Origin: Prochlorococcus marinus str. MIT 0912 | GTDB taxonomy: Bacteria > Cyanobacteriota > Cyanobacteriia > PCC-6307 > Cyanobiaceae | Length of the DNA: 64,000 nucleotides | Assembly: GCF_027359595.1 (NCBI RefSeq) | Contig: NZ_CP114783.1 | Location: forward strand, 372,001 to 436,000 | Direction of reading: 5' to 3' | In this document: one piece after another, positions 45,070 through 52,420 of the stretch | Position numbering within the stretch: the stretch's first letter is position 1 | How the letters are laid out: the number at the start of each line of letters is the position of its first letter | Notes under the pieces: model-generated | What the model was told of the DNA's origin: nothing | The model's input: the letters and a program-made list of their open reading frames with translations, nothing else | The model's database searches: none | Position numbers and translations under genes: made by a program

Positions 45070-45124
45070 TTTAAAAGCCACAAAGAAAAATTATCGTTAT
45101 AAATATCAACCAAAAGTTGGCGTC

Positions 45125-45634
45125 TTAACTTATCAAAGCAATTGCTTCTTTTAGTTCGTTCGCATGATTGATCTCATCTTGAGCGATTTCACGTATCCTC
45201 TGATCATTTGGATTAACGGTTAAATACTTTGCATAAGTTTCATACGCATGCTCTTCAATTTTTATATTGATATCGTATGCATTTGATGGAGATAGTAAGT
45301 AATAAAAAACCATTACCCAGTAATAGAAGATAACTAAATGCCTGGCAAGAAATCGGTCAACCCAAAATCTATTGCCGTTTCGTGATTCCATCTCCTCTAA
45401 ATGCTCCGTCTCATTGATTGCTTGATAAAAATGAGCCTTCATAAGCTTGTTACTTAAAGGTGTCTTTAGACCAAGCGACTCTTGTAAATGCAAAACTGAT
45501 AAGAATGCAAAATAAGGGGCTCTAGCAATTACCTCAAGAACCCAAAATCTCTGAACAGGTCTACCTTCGTAAATTCGATCAAGGATGCTAACACTAAAAT
45601 CTAAAACAAATGAATTAAAACCTTTCATAATCAC
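45125..45634 (-). CDS. ptox: Plastoquinol terminal oxidase (PTOX/alternative oxidase family)
   Basis: 169 residues. RFWVLEVIARAPYFAFLSVL matches the AOX/PTOX helix carrying the first iron-ligand Glu; INETEHLEEMESRNGNRFWV holds the Glu-x-x-His pair; KIEEHAYETY and AQDEINHANEL supply the last Glu and the second Glu-x-x-His. All di-iron ligands appear intact. The enzyme passes electrons from plastoquinol to O2 and relieves over-reduction of the thylakoid pool, a valve used by ocean cyanobacteria. Single gene within the repeat-bracketed segment. Confidence 0.92.
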   Translation of the reverse strand: MIMKGFNSFVLDFSVSILDRIYEGRPVQRFWVLEVIARAPYFAFLSVLHLQESLGLKTPLSNKLMKAHFYQAINETEHLEEMESRNGNRFWVDRFLARHLVIFYYWVMVFYYLLSPSNAYDINIKIEEHAYETYAKYLTVNPNDQRIREIAQDEINHANELKEAIALIS

Positions 45635-45746
45635 CTAGCTAACTACATAAGTATAAATACTTAACAAAAGAATATGGCTTATAACTTATTTATTTAACTA
45701 TCGATAGCAACCGGAGCTGAATATGGAAGCAGACAAATGATTAAAT

Positions 45747-45923
45747 CTATCTTGCTCGAACAGGTTGGTAAGCAGGAATCATCTTTCCTCCGCCAAAATC
45801 GTCATCATCGTCTGGAAGCGCTCTAGAAATTAGTTCTACTAGAACTAGAGCAGCCATAGGATAGAAGCACCATAAAACAGCTTTCCAGATGGGAAATGAG
45901 TCAACTAGCTGAAGCTCAGACAT
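45747..45923 (-). CDS. 58-aa single-helix protein with Asp5-Gly3 tail
   Basis: MSELQLVDSFPIWKAVLWCF, helix through FYPMAALVLVELI, then SRALPDDDDDFGGGKMIPAY and QPVRAR. The DDDDD plus glycine plus M(M/I) tail recurs in the proteins at 48353-48529 and 55216-55350. The acidic cluster could bind a metal or a partner surface. Function unknown. Confidence 0.6.
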   Translation of the reverse strand: MSELQLVDSFPIWKAVLWCFYPMAALVLVELISRALPDDDDDFGGGKMIPAYQPVRAR

Positions 45924-46104
45924 TTATCAGAAAATTGTTTGCCCAAACCTAACTGATCTAAAAATATTTAGTGTTACGGTTAGCACGAAGTGAATGTTTT
46001 TCTTATCGATATTTTTGTAAAAAAAAAACTTCAAGTTGTCTATGTTTTCCACAGTTCCTGAGTCACTAAATAACTTCAAGTTCTAAATAAAAAGCAATTC
46101 CAAT

Positions 46105-46137
46105 AAAAAAGACCCTAGGTATGGTGTCCTACGGGCC
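46105..46137 (-). terminator. Leftward terminator-like hairpin beside small RNA cassette A
   Basis: On the minus strand CCCGTAGG (bulged) pairs with CCTAGGG and runs into six T residues (46105-46110). Part of the ~55-bp block repeated in reverse at 62866-62920. Confidence 0.6.
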
Positions 46138-46345
46138 TGGGTGATGGGGATCTTATTTTTAACTGTTTTTCATCCAAATTGCAACCCCTACCATATCTGG
46201 TGTTAGAAAGTTTAAAAAATCTGAAAAAAAAGACCATATCTGGAATTACTAGCTTGCGCAATATGTACACAGCGAGTAATATTTTGAAATTACTGGGTGA
46301 TGGGGATCTCTCAGTAACTTATCCCTCAAACTTGAGGGTTTTTTT
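46137..46345 (+). ncRNA. Probable small RNA cassette A
   Basis: Two copies of CTGGGTGATGGGGATC (46137-46152 and 46293-46308), 156 bp apart in the same direction, the second followed by a terminator: CCCTCAA pairs with TTGAGGG (46323-46338) and seven T residues follow. CCATATCTGG also occurs twice between the copies. Its left side carries a leftward terminator-like hairpin. The same layout in reverse lies at 62677-62913. A frame crossing this region (46179-46385) is not protein-like. No family match could be made from memory. Confidence 0.55.
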
Positions 46346-46435
46346 ATGCCATGAATTTCTGCATGTAATTTATATGATGGATTAAGGCAAAATTGAGAAA
46401 CTGCTCTGATCCTTATTTTTTTCTCAAATCGAAAG

Positions 46436-46648
46436 ATGGAACAAGTAACTGAGGCAATTGGTAATCCCACAGCACTCTTAATAGAGAGAATTTTTTGGTT
46501 GAGTTTAGGTGCATTTTTAGGACTGGCAATAATTACTTCTTTACTAAGAGGATTAAAAGAAGGAAAAAACAAAACGACACCAATTTCACCTGATCAATTA
46601 GAGAATCTTGCTAAGAAAGCGATCCAAAAAAGTAGTGATAGCAATTGA
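46436..46648 (+). CDS. Membrane protein, 70 aa
   Basis: MEQVTEAIGNPTALLIERIF, helix WLSLGAFLGLAIITSLLRGL, then KEGKNKTTPISPDQLENLAK and a lysine/serine-rich end. Single helix with a soluble helical tail. No family recognised. Confidence 0.55.
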   Translation: MEQVTEAIGNPTALLIERIFWLSLGAFLGLAIITSLLRGLKEGKNKTTPISPDQLENLAKKAIQKSSDSN

Positions 46649-46775
46649 TATTGATTATCAGATATTTTTATAGCCACAAACAAATTTACTTATGGTAGTT
46701 GGTGCGAGAACCGTACAATCAGCTACCACTGATTAGATGATGAGCATATATGCTTAATAGATATTAACAAAAACA

Positions 46776-46856
46776 ATGAAATTAGTTCCTTACATATTCA
46801 TGGCTGTTGCTATCTTCTCCGAAGTTTCAACAATTGCTACGACACCTATTATCTAA
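46776..46856 (+). CDS. Possible 26-aa peptide resembling an SMR N-terminus
   Basis: MKLVPYIFMAVAIFSEVSTI, then ATTPII. The string resembles the first helix of small multidrug-resistance transporters (xYxxxAxxxEVxxTxxLK) but ends after 26 residues. It may be a truncated relic or a microprotein. Clean frame, low certainty. Confidence 0.3.
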   Translation: MKLVPYIFMAVAIFSEVSTIATTPII

Positions 46857-46938
46857 ATGAATCTCATTAATTGAGTATTCAGACCTAACACGTTCGGATG
46901 AATAGAGACGTTAGATTGTATATAACTGATTTATATCC

Positions 46939-47199
46939 ATGCTCAAAAAAATATTTAGGGCTGCTAGTTTTTTAGCTTTGTCTTTTTTTATAACTTCAAC
47001 AACTATTTTTTCAGGAATTAACCCTGTAGTAGCCGCGCAAATGGGTTCTGATATGAGCGAAGATAACTCTATGGGTATTGTGATCGAAGAATCGAGTGAT
47101 GCCTTGGATGGTTCGAAAACTAGTGCTGCCCCAGATCTTGGAGATGATCAAGCATTTCCTTTTATTCCAGGTTTTGGTAAAAATTCCGGTAAAGACTAA
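46939..47199 (+). CDS. Secreted acidic protein of the FPF-tail family, 86 aa
   Basis: Signal peptide MLKKIFRAASFLALSFFITS through NPVVAA, then MGSDMSEDNSMGIVIEES, a spacer, and the end DDQAFPFIPGFGK. Paralogues at 55479-55724 (GDEQVFPFPPGLGN) and 58853-59113 (LGPDTNFPFDP). Acidic, methionine-rich mature part, exported to periplasm or lumen. Function unknown. Confidence 0.7.
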   Translation: MLKKIFRAASFLALSFFITSTTIFSGINPVVAAQMGSDMSEDNSMGIVIEESSDALDGSKTSAAPDLGDDQAFPFIPGFGKNSGKD

Positions 47200-47300
47200 T
47201 CTTCTTTTTGTTTAAAGGATTTATTGATAATAAATTACTAATTTTTTCAAAAGCTAGAAAAAATCCACAGTTATAAGTAATCATTAGCTAAACCATTTTC

Positions 47301-47405
47301 ATGGAAAAATGGGAATCAAAAATAATCATTTTTGTTATGTTTTCAGTGCTTGCAATTGGGTCAATTGCGCCATTGATAAGGATGATAAGTGATCGTATTC
47401 CCTAA
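47301..47405 (+). CDS. 34-aa single-helix microprotein
   Basis: MEKWESKIIIFVMFSVLAIG, SIAPLIRMISDRIP. Complete frame with charged ends and one helix; 8 bp before the next small frame. Family not recognised. Confidence 0.45.
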   Translation: MEKWESKIIIFVMFSVLAIGSIAPLIRMISDRIP

Positions 47406-47413
47406 GATTGAAT

Positions 47414-47563
47414 ATGCTTGGACGAGCTGAGATCAATGGAGGAATTATTACTAACATGATTAGTTTTTGGCATTTTTGGCTGATTAATTTTTATTTTGCA
47501 AAAACTAGAAAAAATGGATTAAATGCTCGAATGGAAGAAAAAAATCTAGAGAATAATCTCTAG
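47414..47563 (+). CDS. 49-aa hypothetical protein, possibly Hli-derived
   Basis: MLGRAEINGGIITNMISFWH, FWLINFYFAKTRKNGLNARM, EEKNLENNL. The LGRAEINGG start vaguely recalls ExxNGR of Hli proteins, but the motif is broken. The stop codon lies inside the terminator hairpin that follows. Confidence 0.4.
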   Translation: MLGRAEINGGIITNMISFWHFWLINFYFAKTRKNGLNARMEEKNLENNL

Positions 47564-47569
47564 ATTTTT
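47541..47569. terminator. Hairpin terminator
   Basis: Perfect stem AAAATCTAGAG (47541-47551) with CTCTAGATTTT (47558-47568), loop AATAAT, with a T-run to the right. It overlaps the stop of the 49-residue frame and may also serve the convergent hli gene. Confidence 0.65.
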
Positions 47570-47595
47570 ATGAAGATTGATTTGTCTAAAGCTAT

Positions 47596-47892
47596 TTAAA
47601 AAATGCCAGGAATAATTTGTCCAGTAGTGATATAAGCGCCTAGTAAAGCAATCATTCCAATCATTGCCCAACGGCCATTGGTCTTTTCTGCTTCTTCAGG
47701 ATAGTTGGAATAGTTTTCAACTAATTGGGTTTGTACCTGGGTCGCAAACATGTTTTGCTTACCGTATTCAGTAATGATCTGGTTAGAAGCAGAACTGTAA
47801 GCTGGGATTCCTGTTGGATCAATTGATTGACCATCTGATTGATTATCAGTTGGATCAATTGATTGATCAGATACTTGGTTACTAGAAGTCAT
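47596..47892 (-). CDS. hli: High-light-inducible protein with repetitive N-terminal extension, 98 aa
   Basis: The C-terminal 35 residues are a standard Hli domain: EAEKTNGRWAMIGMIALLGA and YITTGQIIPGIF. They are preceded by about 60 polar residues, including two copies of QSIDPT (DQSIDPTDNQSDGQSIDPTG), encoded by an imperfect nucleotide repeat. Longer Hli forms of this sort occur in Prochlorococcus; the extension has no known role. Follows the 35-residue hli by 8 bp. Confidence 0.9.
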   Translation of the reverse strand: MTSSNQVSDQSIDPTDNQSDGQSIDPTGIPAYSSASNQIITEYGKQNMFATQVQTQLVENYSNYPEEAEKTNGRWAMIGMIALLGAYITTGQIIPGIF

Positions 47893-47900
47893 TTATTAAC

Positions 47901-48008
47901 CTAAAAAATACCTGGAATGATTTGACCTGTTGTTGCGTAAGCACCGAAAGCAGCAATAAAGCCGATCATTGCCATCCAACCATTAAACTTTTCTGCTTCT
48001 GGAGTCAC
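47901..48008 (-). CDS. hli: High-light-inducible protein (Hli), 35 aa, GTG start
   Basis: GTG at 48008 gives MTPEAEKFNGWMAMIGFIAA and FGAYATTGQIIPGIF, near-identical to the 38165-38272 protein. The frame continues upstream to 48146, but those residues are not Hli-like and the HLR1-like repeats lie there, so the GTG start is preferred. Confidence 0.88.
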   Translation of the reverse strand: MTPEAEKFNGWMAMIGFIAAFGAYATTGQIIPGIF

Positions 48009-48034
48009 GAGATTAATCTCAAATAATTCGCATG

Positions 48035-48063
48035 AATGTAAAGGAAAAGTAAAGGAATGTAAA
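48035..48063 (-). promoter_or_regulatory. HLR1-like (RpaB) triple repeat
   Basis: On the minus strand TTTACATT (48056-48063), TTTACTTT (48046-48053) and TTTACATT (48035-48042), with the octamers 10-11 bp apart. This is a good match to the HLR1 pattern bound by RpaB upstream of hli genes. It lies 27-55 bp upstream of the GTG start. Confidence 0.7.
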
Positions 48064-48173
48064 GGGGGCGCCCGTACACAGCAAAAGTTATCAGGGTTAT
48101 TAGCTGAAGCAATATTTGTTATCCACAGTCTAAATAACAATTCCACTAACTTTGTTGGACTTAATTCAACTAG

Positions 48174-48350
48174 ATGGATTTAATACCAGGTGTAGTTCTT
48201 TTCTTTGGAGCCATTGGAACTGTGGCTTTACTTGGTTGGGACACTTTCCAAAATCGTAAGCCAATTACAAAAGCTGAAATGCAGCAATCTCGTGGTACAA
48301 GAGCAGCAAAGCAAACACAAAAGAGAAGAGGGTTATTTAACAGAGGTTAA
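48174..48350 (+). CDS. 58-aa single-helix protein
   Basis: MDLIPGVVLFFGAIGTVALL, GWDTFQNRKPITKAEMQQSR, then a basic end KQTQKRRGLFNRG. Divergent from the hli pair. Two bp before the next gene, so likely co-transcribed with it. Confidence 0.6.
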   Translation: MDLIPGVVLFFGAIGTVALLGWDTFQNRKPITKAEMQQSRGTRAAKQTQKRRGLFNRG

Positions 48351-48352
48351 TT

Positions 48353-48529
48353 ATGGGTGAAATTCAAACATACGCTTCAAACCCCGGAGATTTAAATTTC
48401 CTTTTCGTTCTAATTATTATTGGGACTTATCTTCTTTATGAAGTTGGAAGAGCAATATTGGACAATAACGATGATGATGATATGGATGGCGGAATGATGA
48501 TGCGTGCAGCAGATGGGGCACAAGCCTGA
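48353..48529 (+). CDS. 58-aa single-helix protein with Asp4-Gly tail
   Basis: MGEIQTYASNPGDLNFLFVL, helix IIIGTYLLYEVGRAILD, then NNDDDDMDGGMMMRAADGAQ. Shares the acidic cluster plus GG and MM tail with the 45747-45923 and 55216-55350 proteins. Directly follows the 58-residue basic protein. Function unknown. Confidence 0.6.
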   Translation: MGEIQTYASNPGDLNFLFVLIIIGTYLLYEVGRAILDNNDDDDMDGGMMMRAADGAQA

Positions 48530-48637
48530 ACTGACTAACAAAATAACAGGTACTTATTGACAACTAAAATTTGTCGTCTCTCTAAACAGTTTTAGGGTAA
48601 ATTGAATATATAATTAGTCATATATTTATAAAAAATT

Positions 48638-48775
48638 TTGAGCGAAGAAAATATAAAAAGAAAAATAGATGCTTTATTAGAAGAACTTCAGGAGAAAACA
48701 GGTGTTTCGGATGAGGAGATGGACGAATTTAAAAAAATAATGGAACTAGCAGATTTTTCACAAGACCAAGAATAA
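48638..48775 (+). CDS. 45-aa acidic helical protein, TTG start
   Basis: TTG at 48638: MSEENIKRKIDALLEELQEK, TGVSDEEMDEFKKIMELADF. Strongly helical and acidic; no membrane span. Frame is clean, but the start is non-ATG. Family not recognised. Confidence 0.5.
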   Translation: MSEENIKRKIDALLEELQEKTGVSDEEMDEFKKIMELADFSQDQE

Positions 48776-48804
48776 TTTAAGTATGAGTCGGGATGAATGA
48801 AGGT

Positions 48805-48957
48805 TTAGCGAGATGAGATTTTTGACCAAATAAGCAGTACCAACACGTTAAACAATGCATATCCAACAGCAATTTGAAGTTGGTAAAAATATCCAACAAT
48901 CGAAGAGGATCCCACAATAATCAAACTAGTAATAAAAATATCTCTTGAAAAATTCAC
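48805..48957 (-). CDS. 50-aa two-helix membrane protein, GTG start
   Basis: GTG at 48957: MNFSRDIFITSLIIVGSSSI, VGYFYQLQIAVGYALFNVLV, LLIWSKISSR. Two short hydrophobic helices with a basic end. Overlooked easily because of its GTG start. Family unknown. Confidence 0.5.
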   Translation of the reverse strand: MNFSRDIFITSLIIVGSSSIVGYFYQLQIAVGYALFNVLVLLIWSKISSR

Positions 48958-49000
48958 CTAAAAAAATCAAGCACTATAAATATTTAGATTGAAAATTAAA

Positions 49001-49159
49001 TCATGAAAGTCTTATTTGATTTTCAATCGAATAAGCATTGCTTGTGCAGGCCTCATTGCCTGTAACTTGAGAAACAGCAATAACCAGAAGACTTAGAGAA
49101 CCAACTGCTAAAGAAATTGTTCTAATAGCACTGGCTTTCTTAGAGATTTTCTTGCTCAT
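49001..49159 (-). CDS. 52-aa single-helix protein
   Basis: Preferred start at 49159: MSKKISKKASAIRTISLAVG, SLSLLVIAVSQVTGNEACTS. A basic N-terminus and one helix, then a polar tail, as in signal-anchored peptides. An upstream ATG (49219) adds 20 residues with no pattern. Confidence 0.5.
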   Translation of the reverse strand: MSKKISKKASAIRTISLAVGSLSLLVIAVSQVTGNEACTSNAYSIENQIRLS

Positions 49160-49309
49160 ATCAAAAAATCTTGATGTAATAAGAATATGATAACTATCCA
49201 AGCATAAAAGAGTATCCATTGATACCTGGTAGAAATAATTACCTAAAAATTATTAGAACAATTCTGAATAGAGGTAAATCAATTGATAGCTAGATTAAAA
49301 TTGATTGCT

Positions 49310-49639
49310 TTAATTACAAGCTTGAGATGGTTGTTGCGAGCTTTCTTTTAAAAGTTCAATCCAATCTTGCAAAGAATTTAATGAGTCAATATTCAATTGG
49401 TAATAAACCCATCTACCAGTCTGCCTATCGGTAATCAAACCTGCGTCTTTTAAAACTTTTAAATGAAAAGATATTTTCGATTGAGCCAATCCAATTTCAT
49501 TGATCAAATCGCAAACACATCGTTCTCCTCCTGAAAGAGACTCAATGATTTGCAATCGCAATGGATCAGATAAAGCTTTTAGCAATTTCCTAGCCATTGC
49601 ATTTTCAAGAACTACTTCGCTCTTTGTCGCTGTGGCCAT
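49310..49639 (-). CDS. arsR: ArsR-family arsenic-responsive repressor
   Basis: 109-110 residues. Winged helix-turn-helix ArsR/SmtB fold: ARKLLKALSDPLRLQIIESL, then GGERCVCDLINEIGLAQSKI, where the CVCDL box is the As(III)/Sb(III)-binding site of ArsR, and HLKVLKDAGLITDRQTGRWV as recognition helix and wing. As(III) binding releases it from DNA. Divergent from the GAPDH-arsJ operon; a 16-bp palindrome between them is the likely operator. A second in-frame ATG lies one codon upstream, at 49642. Confidence 0.93.
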   Translation of the reverse strand: MATATKSEVVLENAMARKLLKALSDPLRLQIIESLSGGERCVCDLINEIGLAQSKISFHLKVLKDAGLITDRQTGRWVYYQLNIDSLNSLQDWIELLKESSQQPSQACN

Positions 49640-49710
49640 CACAGAAGGAAAAATATAATCACATGATAAAACAAACCGCAGAAAAGGCTTGCATCGACAA
49701 ACCTCTATAC

Positions 49711-49726
49711 ATCAATATAAATTGAT
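49711..49726. promoter_or_regulatory. Putative ArsR operator 1 (arsR/GAPDH intergenic)
   Basis: ATCAATATAAATTGAT, a perfect inverted repeat of six bases with a four-base centre, in the middle of the arsR/GAPDH intergenic region. It overlaps the -35 position of a plus-strand promoter whose TATAAT lies at 49735-49740. A near-identical palindrome occurs upstream of pstS. Confidence 0.65.
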
Positions 49727-49777
49727 ATGAGGAATATAATCCTTTATTGATTCACTCAATCAACTCAATTACACGTT

Positions 49778-50803
49778 ATGCGAATCGGTATTAATGGTTT
49801 CGGTCGAATAGGACGACTTGTTCTAAGAGCACTCTGGGGTAAAGAAAATATCGAGATTACACATATCAACGATCCATTGGGTGATGCAAAGGGAGCTGCG
49901 CATTTACTTGAATTTGATTCAGTACATGGTCGTTGGAACAAAGCAATAAGCAACGACCAAAACAACCTAAGTATCGAAAGTCAACCAATATCTTTTTCTC
50001 AAGAAAGTGATTTCACAAAAGTGCCATGGAAGGAAAAAGGAATAGAACTAATTCTCGAATGTTCAGGAAAATTCAAAACCCCTCAAACATTAAATCCATA
50101 TTTCGATACTCTTGGAATGAAAAGAGTTGTCGTTGCATGTCCTGTTAAAGGTGAAATACAGGGAGAGGATGCTCTAAATATTGTCTACGGTATTAATCAT
50201 GATTTATATGAGCCCAATAAACATCGCTTAGTAACAGCAGCATCCTGCACAACTAATTGCTTAGCACCAGTCGTGAAGGTCGTTAATCAAAACTTTGGTA
50301 TTAAGCATGGAAGCATCACTACACTCCATGACCTAACAAATACTCAGGTAATCGTCGATTCATTTAAGCCAGATTTAAGAAGAGCCAGAAGCGGATCACA
50401 AAGCTTAATTCCAACAACGACAGGATCAGCAAAAGCGATAGGGATGATATTCCCTGAATTACAAGGAAAATTAAATGGTCATGCAGTTCGAGTTCCTCTC
50501 CTCAATGGATCTTTAACTGATGCTGTATTTGAATTAGAAAAAGAGGTCACGCAAGAAGAAGTCAATCATGTGTTCAAAAAAGCTTCCGAAGAAGAACTAA
50601 AAGGAATACTTGGTTACGAAGAAAAGCCACTTGTATCAATCGATTATGTCAATGACTCGAGAAGCTCAATCATTGATGCTCTCTCAACCATGGTGGTCAA
50701 TAAAACTCAACTGAAAGTCTATATTTGGTATGACAATGAATGGGGTTATAGCTGTCGAATGGCAGATCTCGTTTGCCATGTCATAAATCTCGAAAAAGGC
50801 TAA
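49778..50803 (+). CDS. GAPDH of the arsenate-detoxification operon
   Basis: 341 residues. Type I glyceraldehyde-3-phosphate dehydrogenase with [18 protein letters not shown] (NAD site) and the catalytic [12 protein letters not shown] (Cys near residue 155). It is immediately followed (10 bp) by arsJ. In this established gene pair the GAPDH uses arsenate in place of phosphate to form 1-arseno-3-phosphoglycerate, which ArsJ exports. It could also be the glycolytic Gap1, but the ars context and no other ars enzyme favour the detoxification role. Confidence 0.9.
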   Translation: MRIGINGFGRIGRLVLRALWGKENIEITHINDPLGDAKGAAHLLEFDSVHGRWNKAISNDQNNLSIESQPISFSQESDFTKVPWKEKGIELILECSGKFKTPQTLNPYFDTLGMKRVVVACPVKGEIQGEDALNIVYGINHDLYEPNKHRLVTAASCTTNCLAPVVKVVNQNFGIKHGSITTLHDLTNTQVIVDSFKPDLRRARSGSQSLIPTTTGSAKAIGMIFPELQGKLNGHAVRVPLLNGSLTDAVFELEKEVTQEEVNHVFKKASEEELKGILGYEEKPLVSIDYVNDSRSSIIDALSTMVVNKTQLKVYIWYDNEWGYSCRMADLVCHVINLEKG

Positions 50804-50813
50804 AAATAAAAAC

Positions 50814-52076
50814 ATGCGATTAACTGCATTGCAACAATATGGAATAGTAACGACCAACTATTGGGCATTCACACTGACAGATGGTGCTCTAAGAATGCTA
50901 GTGATTTTTCACTTTCATAGCCTTGGATATACAACATTAGAAATTGCATTCTTATTCCTTTTCTATGAGTTCTTTGGCGTCATCACTAATCTCTATGGAG
51001 GTTGGATAGGAGCAAGATATGGATTACGTCTAACACTTTGGGTAGGAACTCTTTTACAAATCGGCGCCTTATTGATGTTGATACCCGTTTCAAGTGGTTG
51101 GTCGAAACTTTTGAGTGTCATTTATGTCATGGTTGCTCAAGCGATTAGTGGCATAGCAAAAGATCTCAATAAGATGAGTGCTAAAAGTGCCATCAAAACT
51201 GTCGTTCCAGACTCCTCAGAAGAAGATGGTGGAAATAATCAATTATTTAAATGGGTAGCTATCTTAACTGGTTCAAAAAATGCTCTCAAAGGAGTTGGAT
51301 TCTTTCTTGGTGGACTTTTGCTTACAAGTTTTGGATTTAATAAAGCAGTTGAATTAATGGCTATCGGTTTAGGTCTGTCATTTCTAATGACATTAATTTT
51401 GCCTGGAGATATTGGAAAGATGAAAAACAAACCAATCTTTAAAGACTTATTTTCTAAATCTCAAGGGATCAATGTCCTCTCTTTTGCACGCTTTTTTCTC
51501 TTTGGGGCAAGAGACGTATGGTTCGTCGTTGCACTACCTGTTTTTCTTGAAACGTATCTAAATTGGAATTTTTCTGAGATTGGAGCTTTTCTAGGATTGT
51601 GGGTTATTGGTTATGGTTTTATTCAAGCGTTTGCGCCCTCTTTAAGAAATTTATGGGGAAATAAAACAAGCCCAGGAGTTTCTTCTGTTCAATTCTGGAG
51701 CGCTGCCTTAACTGCAATACCAGCGCTAATAGCAATAGCACTATGGCGACAAAGCAATCCAGAAATAGCAATTACAGCTGGATTGATATTATTTGGGTTC
51801 ATATTTGCAATGAACTCATCAATACATTCATATATGGTTCTTGCTTATACGGACAAGGAAAACGTGAGTCTAAACGTCGGCTTCTATTACATGGCAAATG
51901 CGGCAGGGAGACTGATTGGTACTCTCCTATCAGGAGTTTTATTCATGATTGGAGCTAATGCCTCTATAGGAATGCAACTATGTTTATGGTGTTCAAGCCT
52001 ATTTGTATTTATCTCATTGTTGACTAGTTTACGACTACCTCCGGTATCAAATACAAAAGCCATAAAAAATTCCTAA
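50814..52076 (+). CDS. arsJ: Organoarsenical efflux permease ArsJ (MFS)
   Basis: 420 residues, major-facilitator type with about 12 membrane helices; LTALQQYGIVTTNYWAFTLT, DGALRMLVIFHFHSLGYTTL and NLYGGWIGARYGLRLTLWVG are typical of the ArsJ branch. It exports 1-arseno-3-phosphoglycerate, which breaks down to arsenate outside the cell. Second gene of the GAPDH-arsJ pair. Confidence 0.9.
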   Translation: MRLTALQQYGIVTTNYWAFTLTDGALRMLVIFHFHSLGYTTLEIAFLFLFYEFFGVITNLYGGWIGARYGLRLTLWVGTLLQIGALLMLIPVSSGWSKLLSVIYVMVAQAISGIAKDLNKMSAKSAIKTVVPDSSEEDGGNNQLFKWVAILTGSKNALKGVGFFLGGLLLTSFGFNKAVELMAIGLGLSFLMTLILPGDIGKMKNKPIFKDLFSKSQGINVLSFARFFLFGARDVWFVVALPVFLETYLNWNFSEIGAFLGLWVIGYGFIQAFAPSLRNLWGNKTSPGVSSVQFWSAALTAIPALIAIALWRQSNPEIAITAGLILFGFIFAMNSSIHSYMVLAYTDKENVSLNVGFYYMANAAGRLIGTLLSGVLFMIGANASIGMQLCLWCSSLFVFISLLTSLRLPPVSNTKAIKNS

Positions 52077-52117
52077 GACCTTCAATTAAAAAAATTAAAT
52101 ATCAAGGGAAAGAAGGA

Positions 52118-52195
52118 CTACTGAACCTCTGATTCTCTGTCATATTCAAGTTCAACTTCATTCATCCAAGCTGCTTTCGTTTTAAAGTTTTCCAT
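52118..52195 (-). CDS. Possible 25-aa peptide
   Basis: MENFKTKAAWMNEVELEYDR then ESEVQ. Helical and acidic; overlaps the next minus-strand gene by 14 bp. Only a clean frame supports it. Confidence 0.3.
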   Translation of the reverse strand: MENFKTKAAWMNEVELEYDRESEVQ

Positions 52196-52295
52196 GCTCG
52201 GCTAGATGTAATCCCTCAATCGAAATAAATAAAACTAGTAGTGAAACTGGAATCAACCAGATGGGTGATCCAACTATTTCCTTCCAGTTATTCAT
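52182..52295 (-). CDS. 37-aa single-helix microprotein
   Basis: MNNWKEIVGSPIWLIPVSLL, VLFISIEGLHLAEHGKL. One helix and a short polar end. Located between arsJ and pstS, convergent with arsJ. Family unknown. Confidence 0.45.
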   Translation of the reverse strand: MNNWKEIVGSPIWLIPVSLLVLFISIEGLHLAEHGKL

Positions 52296-52374
52296 TGATT
52301 GTTTTTTTCATATTAAAGAGCTTTTTTTAAGCTTAAGTTAAGAAGTTACTAGCAAGCAAAAAAAAAATGACAAT

Positions 52375-52400
52375 AAAAAAAGGAGGCTAATGCCTCCTTT
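52375..52400 (-). terminator. Terminator of pstS
   Basis: AAAGGAGGC (52379-52387) pairs with GCCTCCTTT (52392-52400), four-base loop; on the minus strand it continues into T residues. Twenty bp after the pstS stop. Confidence 0.85.
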
Positions 52401-52420
52401 ATAAGAGCATGAGGTTTAAT

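Noticed and set aside
44787-45113. Minus-strand frame of 108 codons
   Set aside because: Shadow of the signal-anchored protein on the plus strand, which has a proper signal helix and charge pattern.
46179-46385. 68-codon frame through small RNA cassette A
   Set aside because: It spans repeated RNA cores and a terminator; the translated sequence has no protein character.
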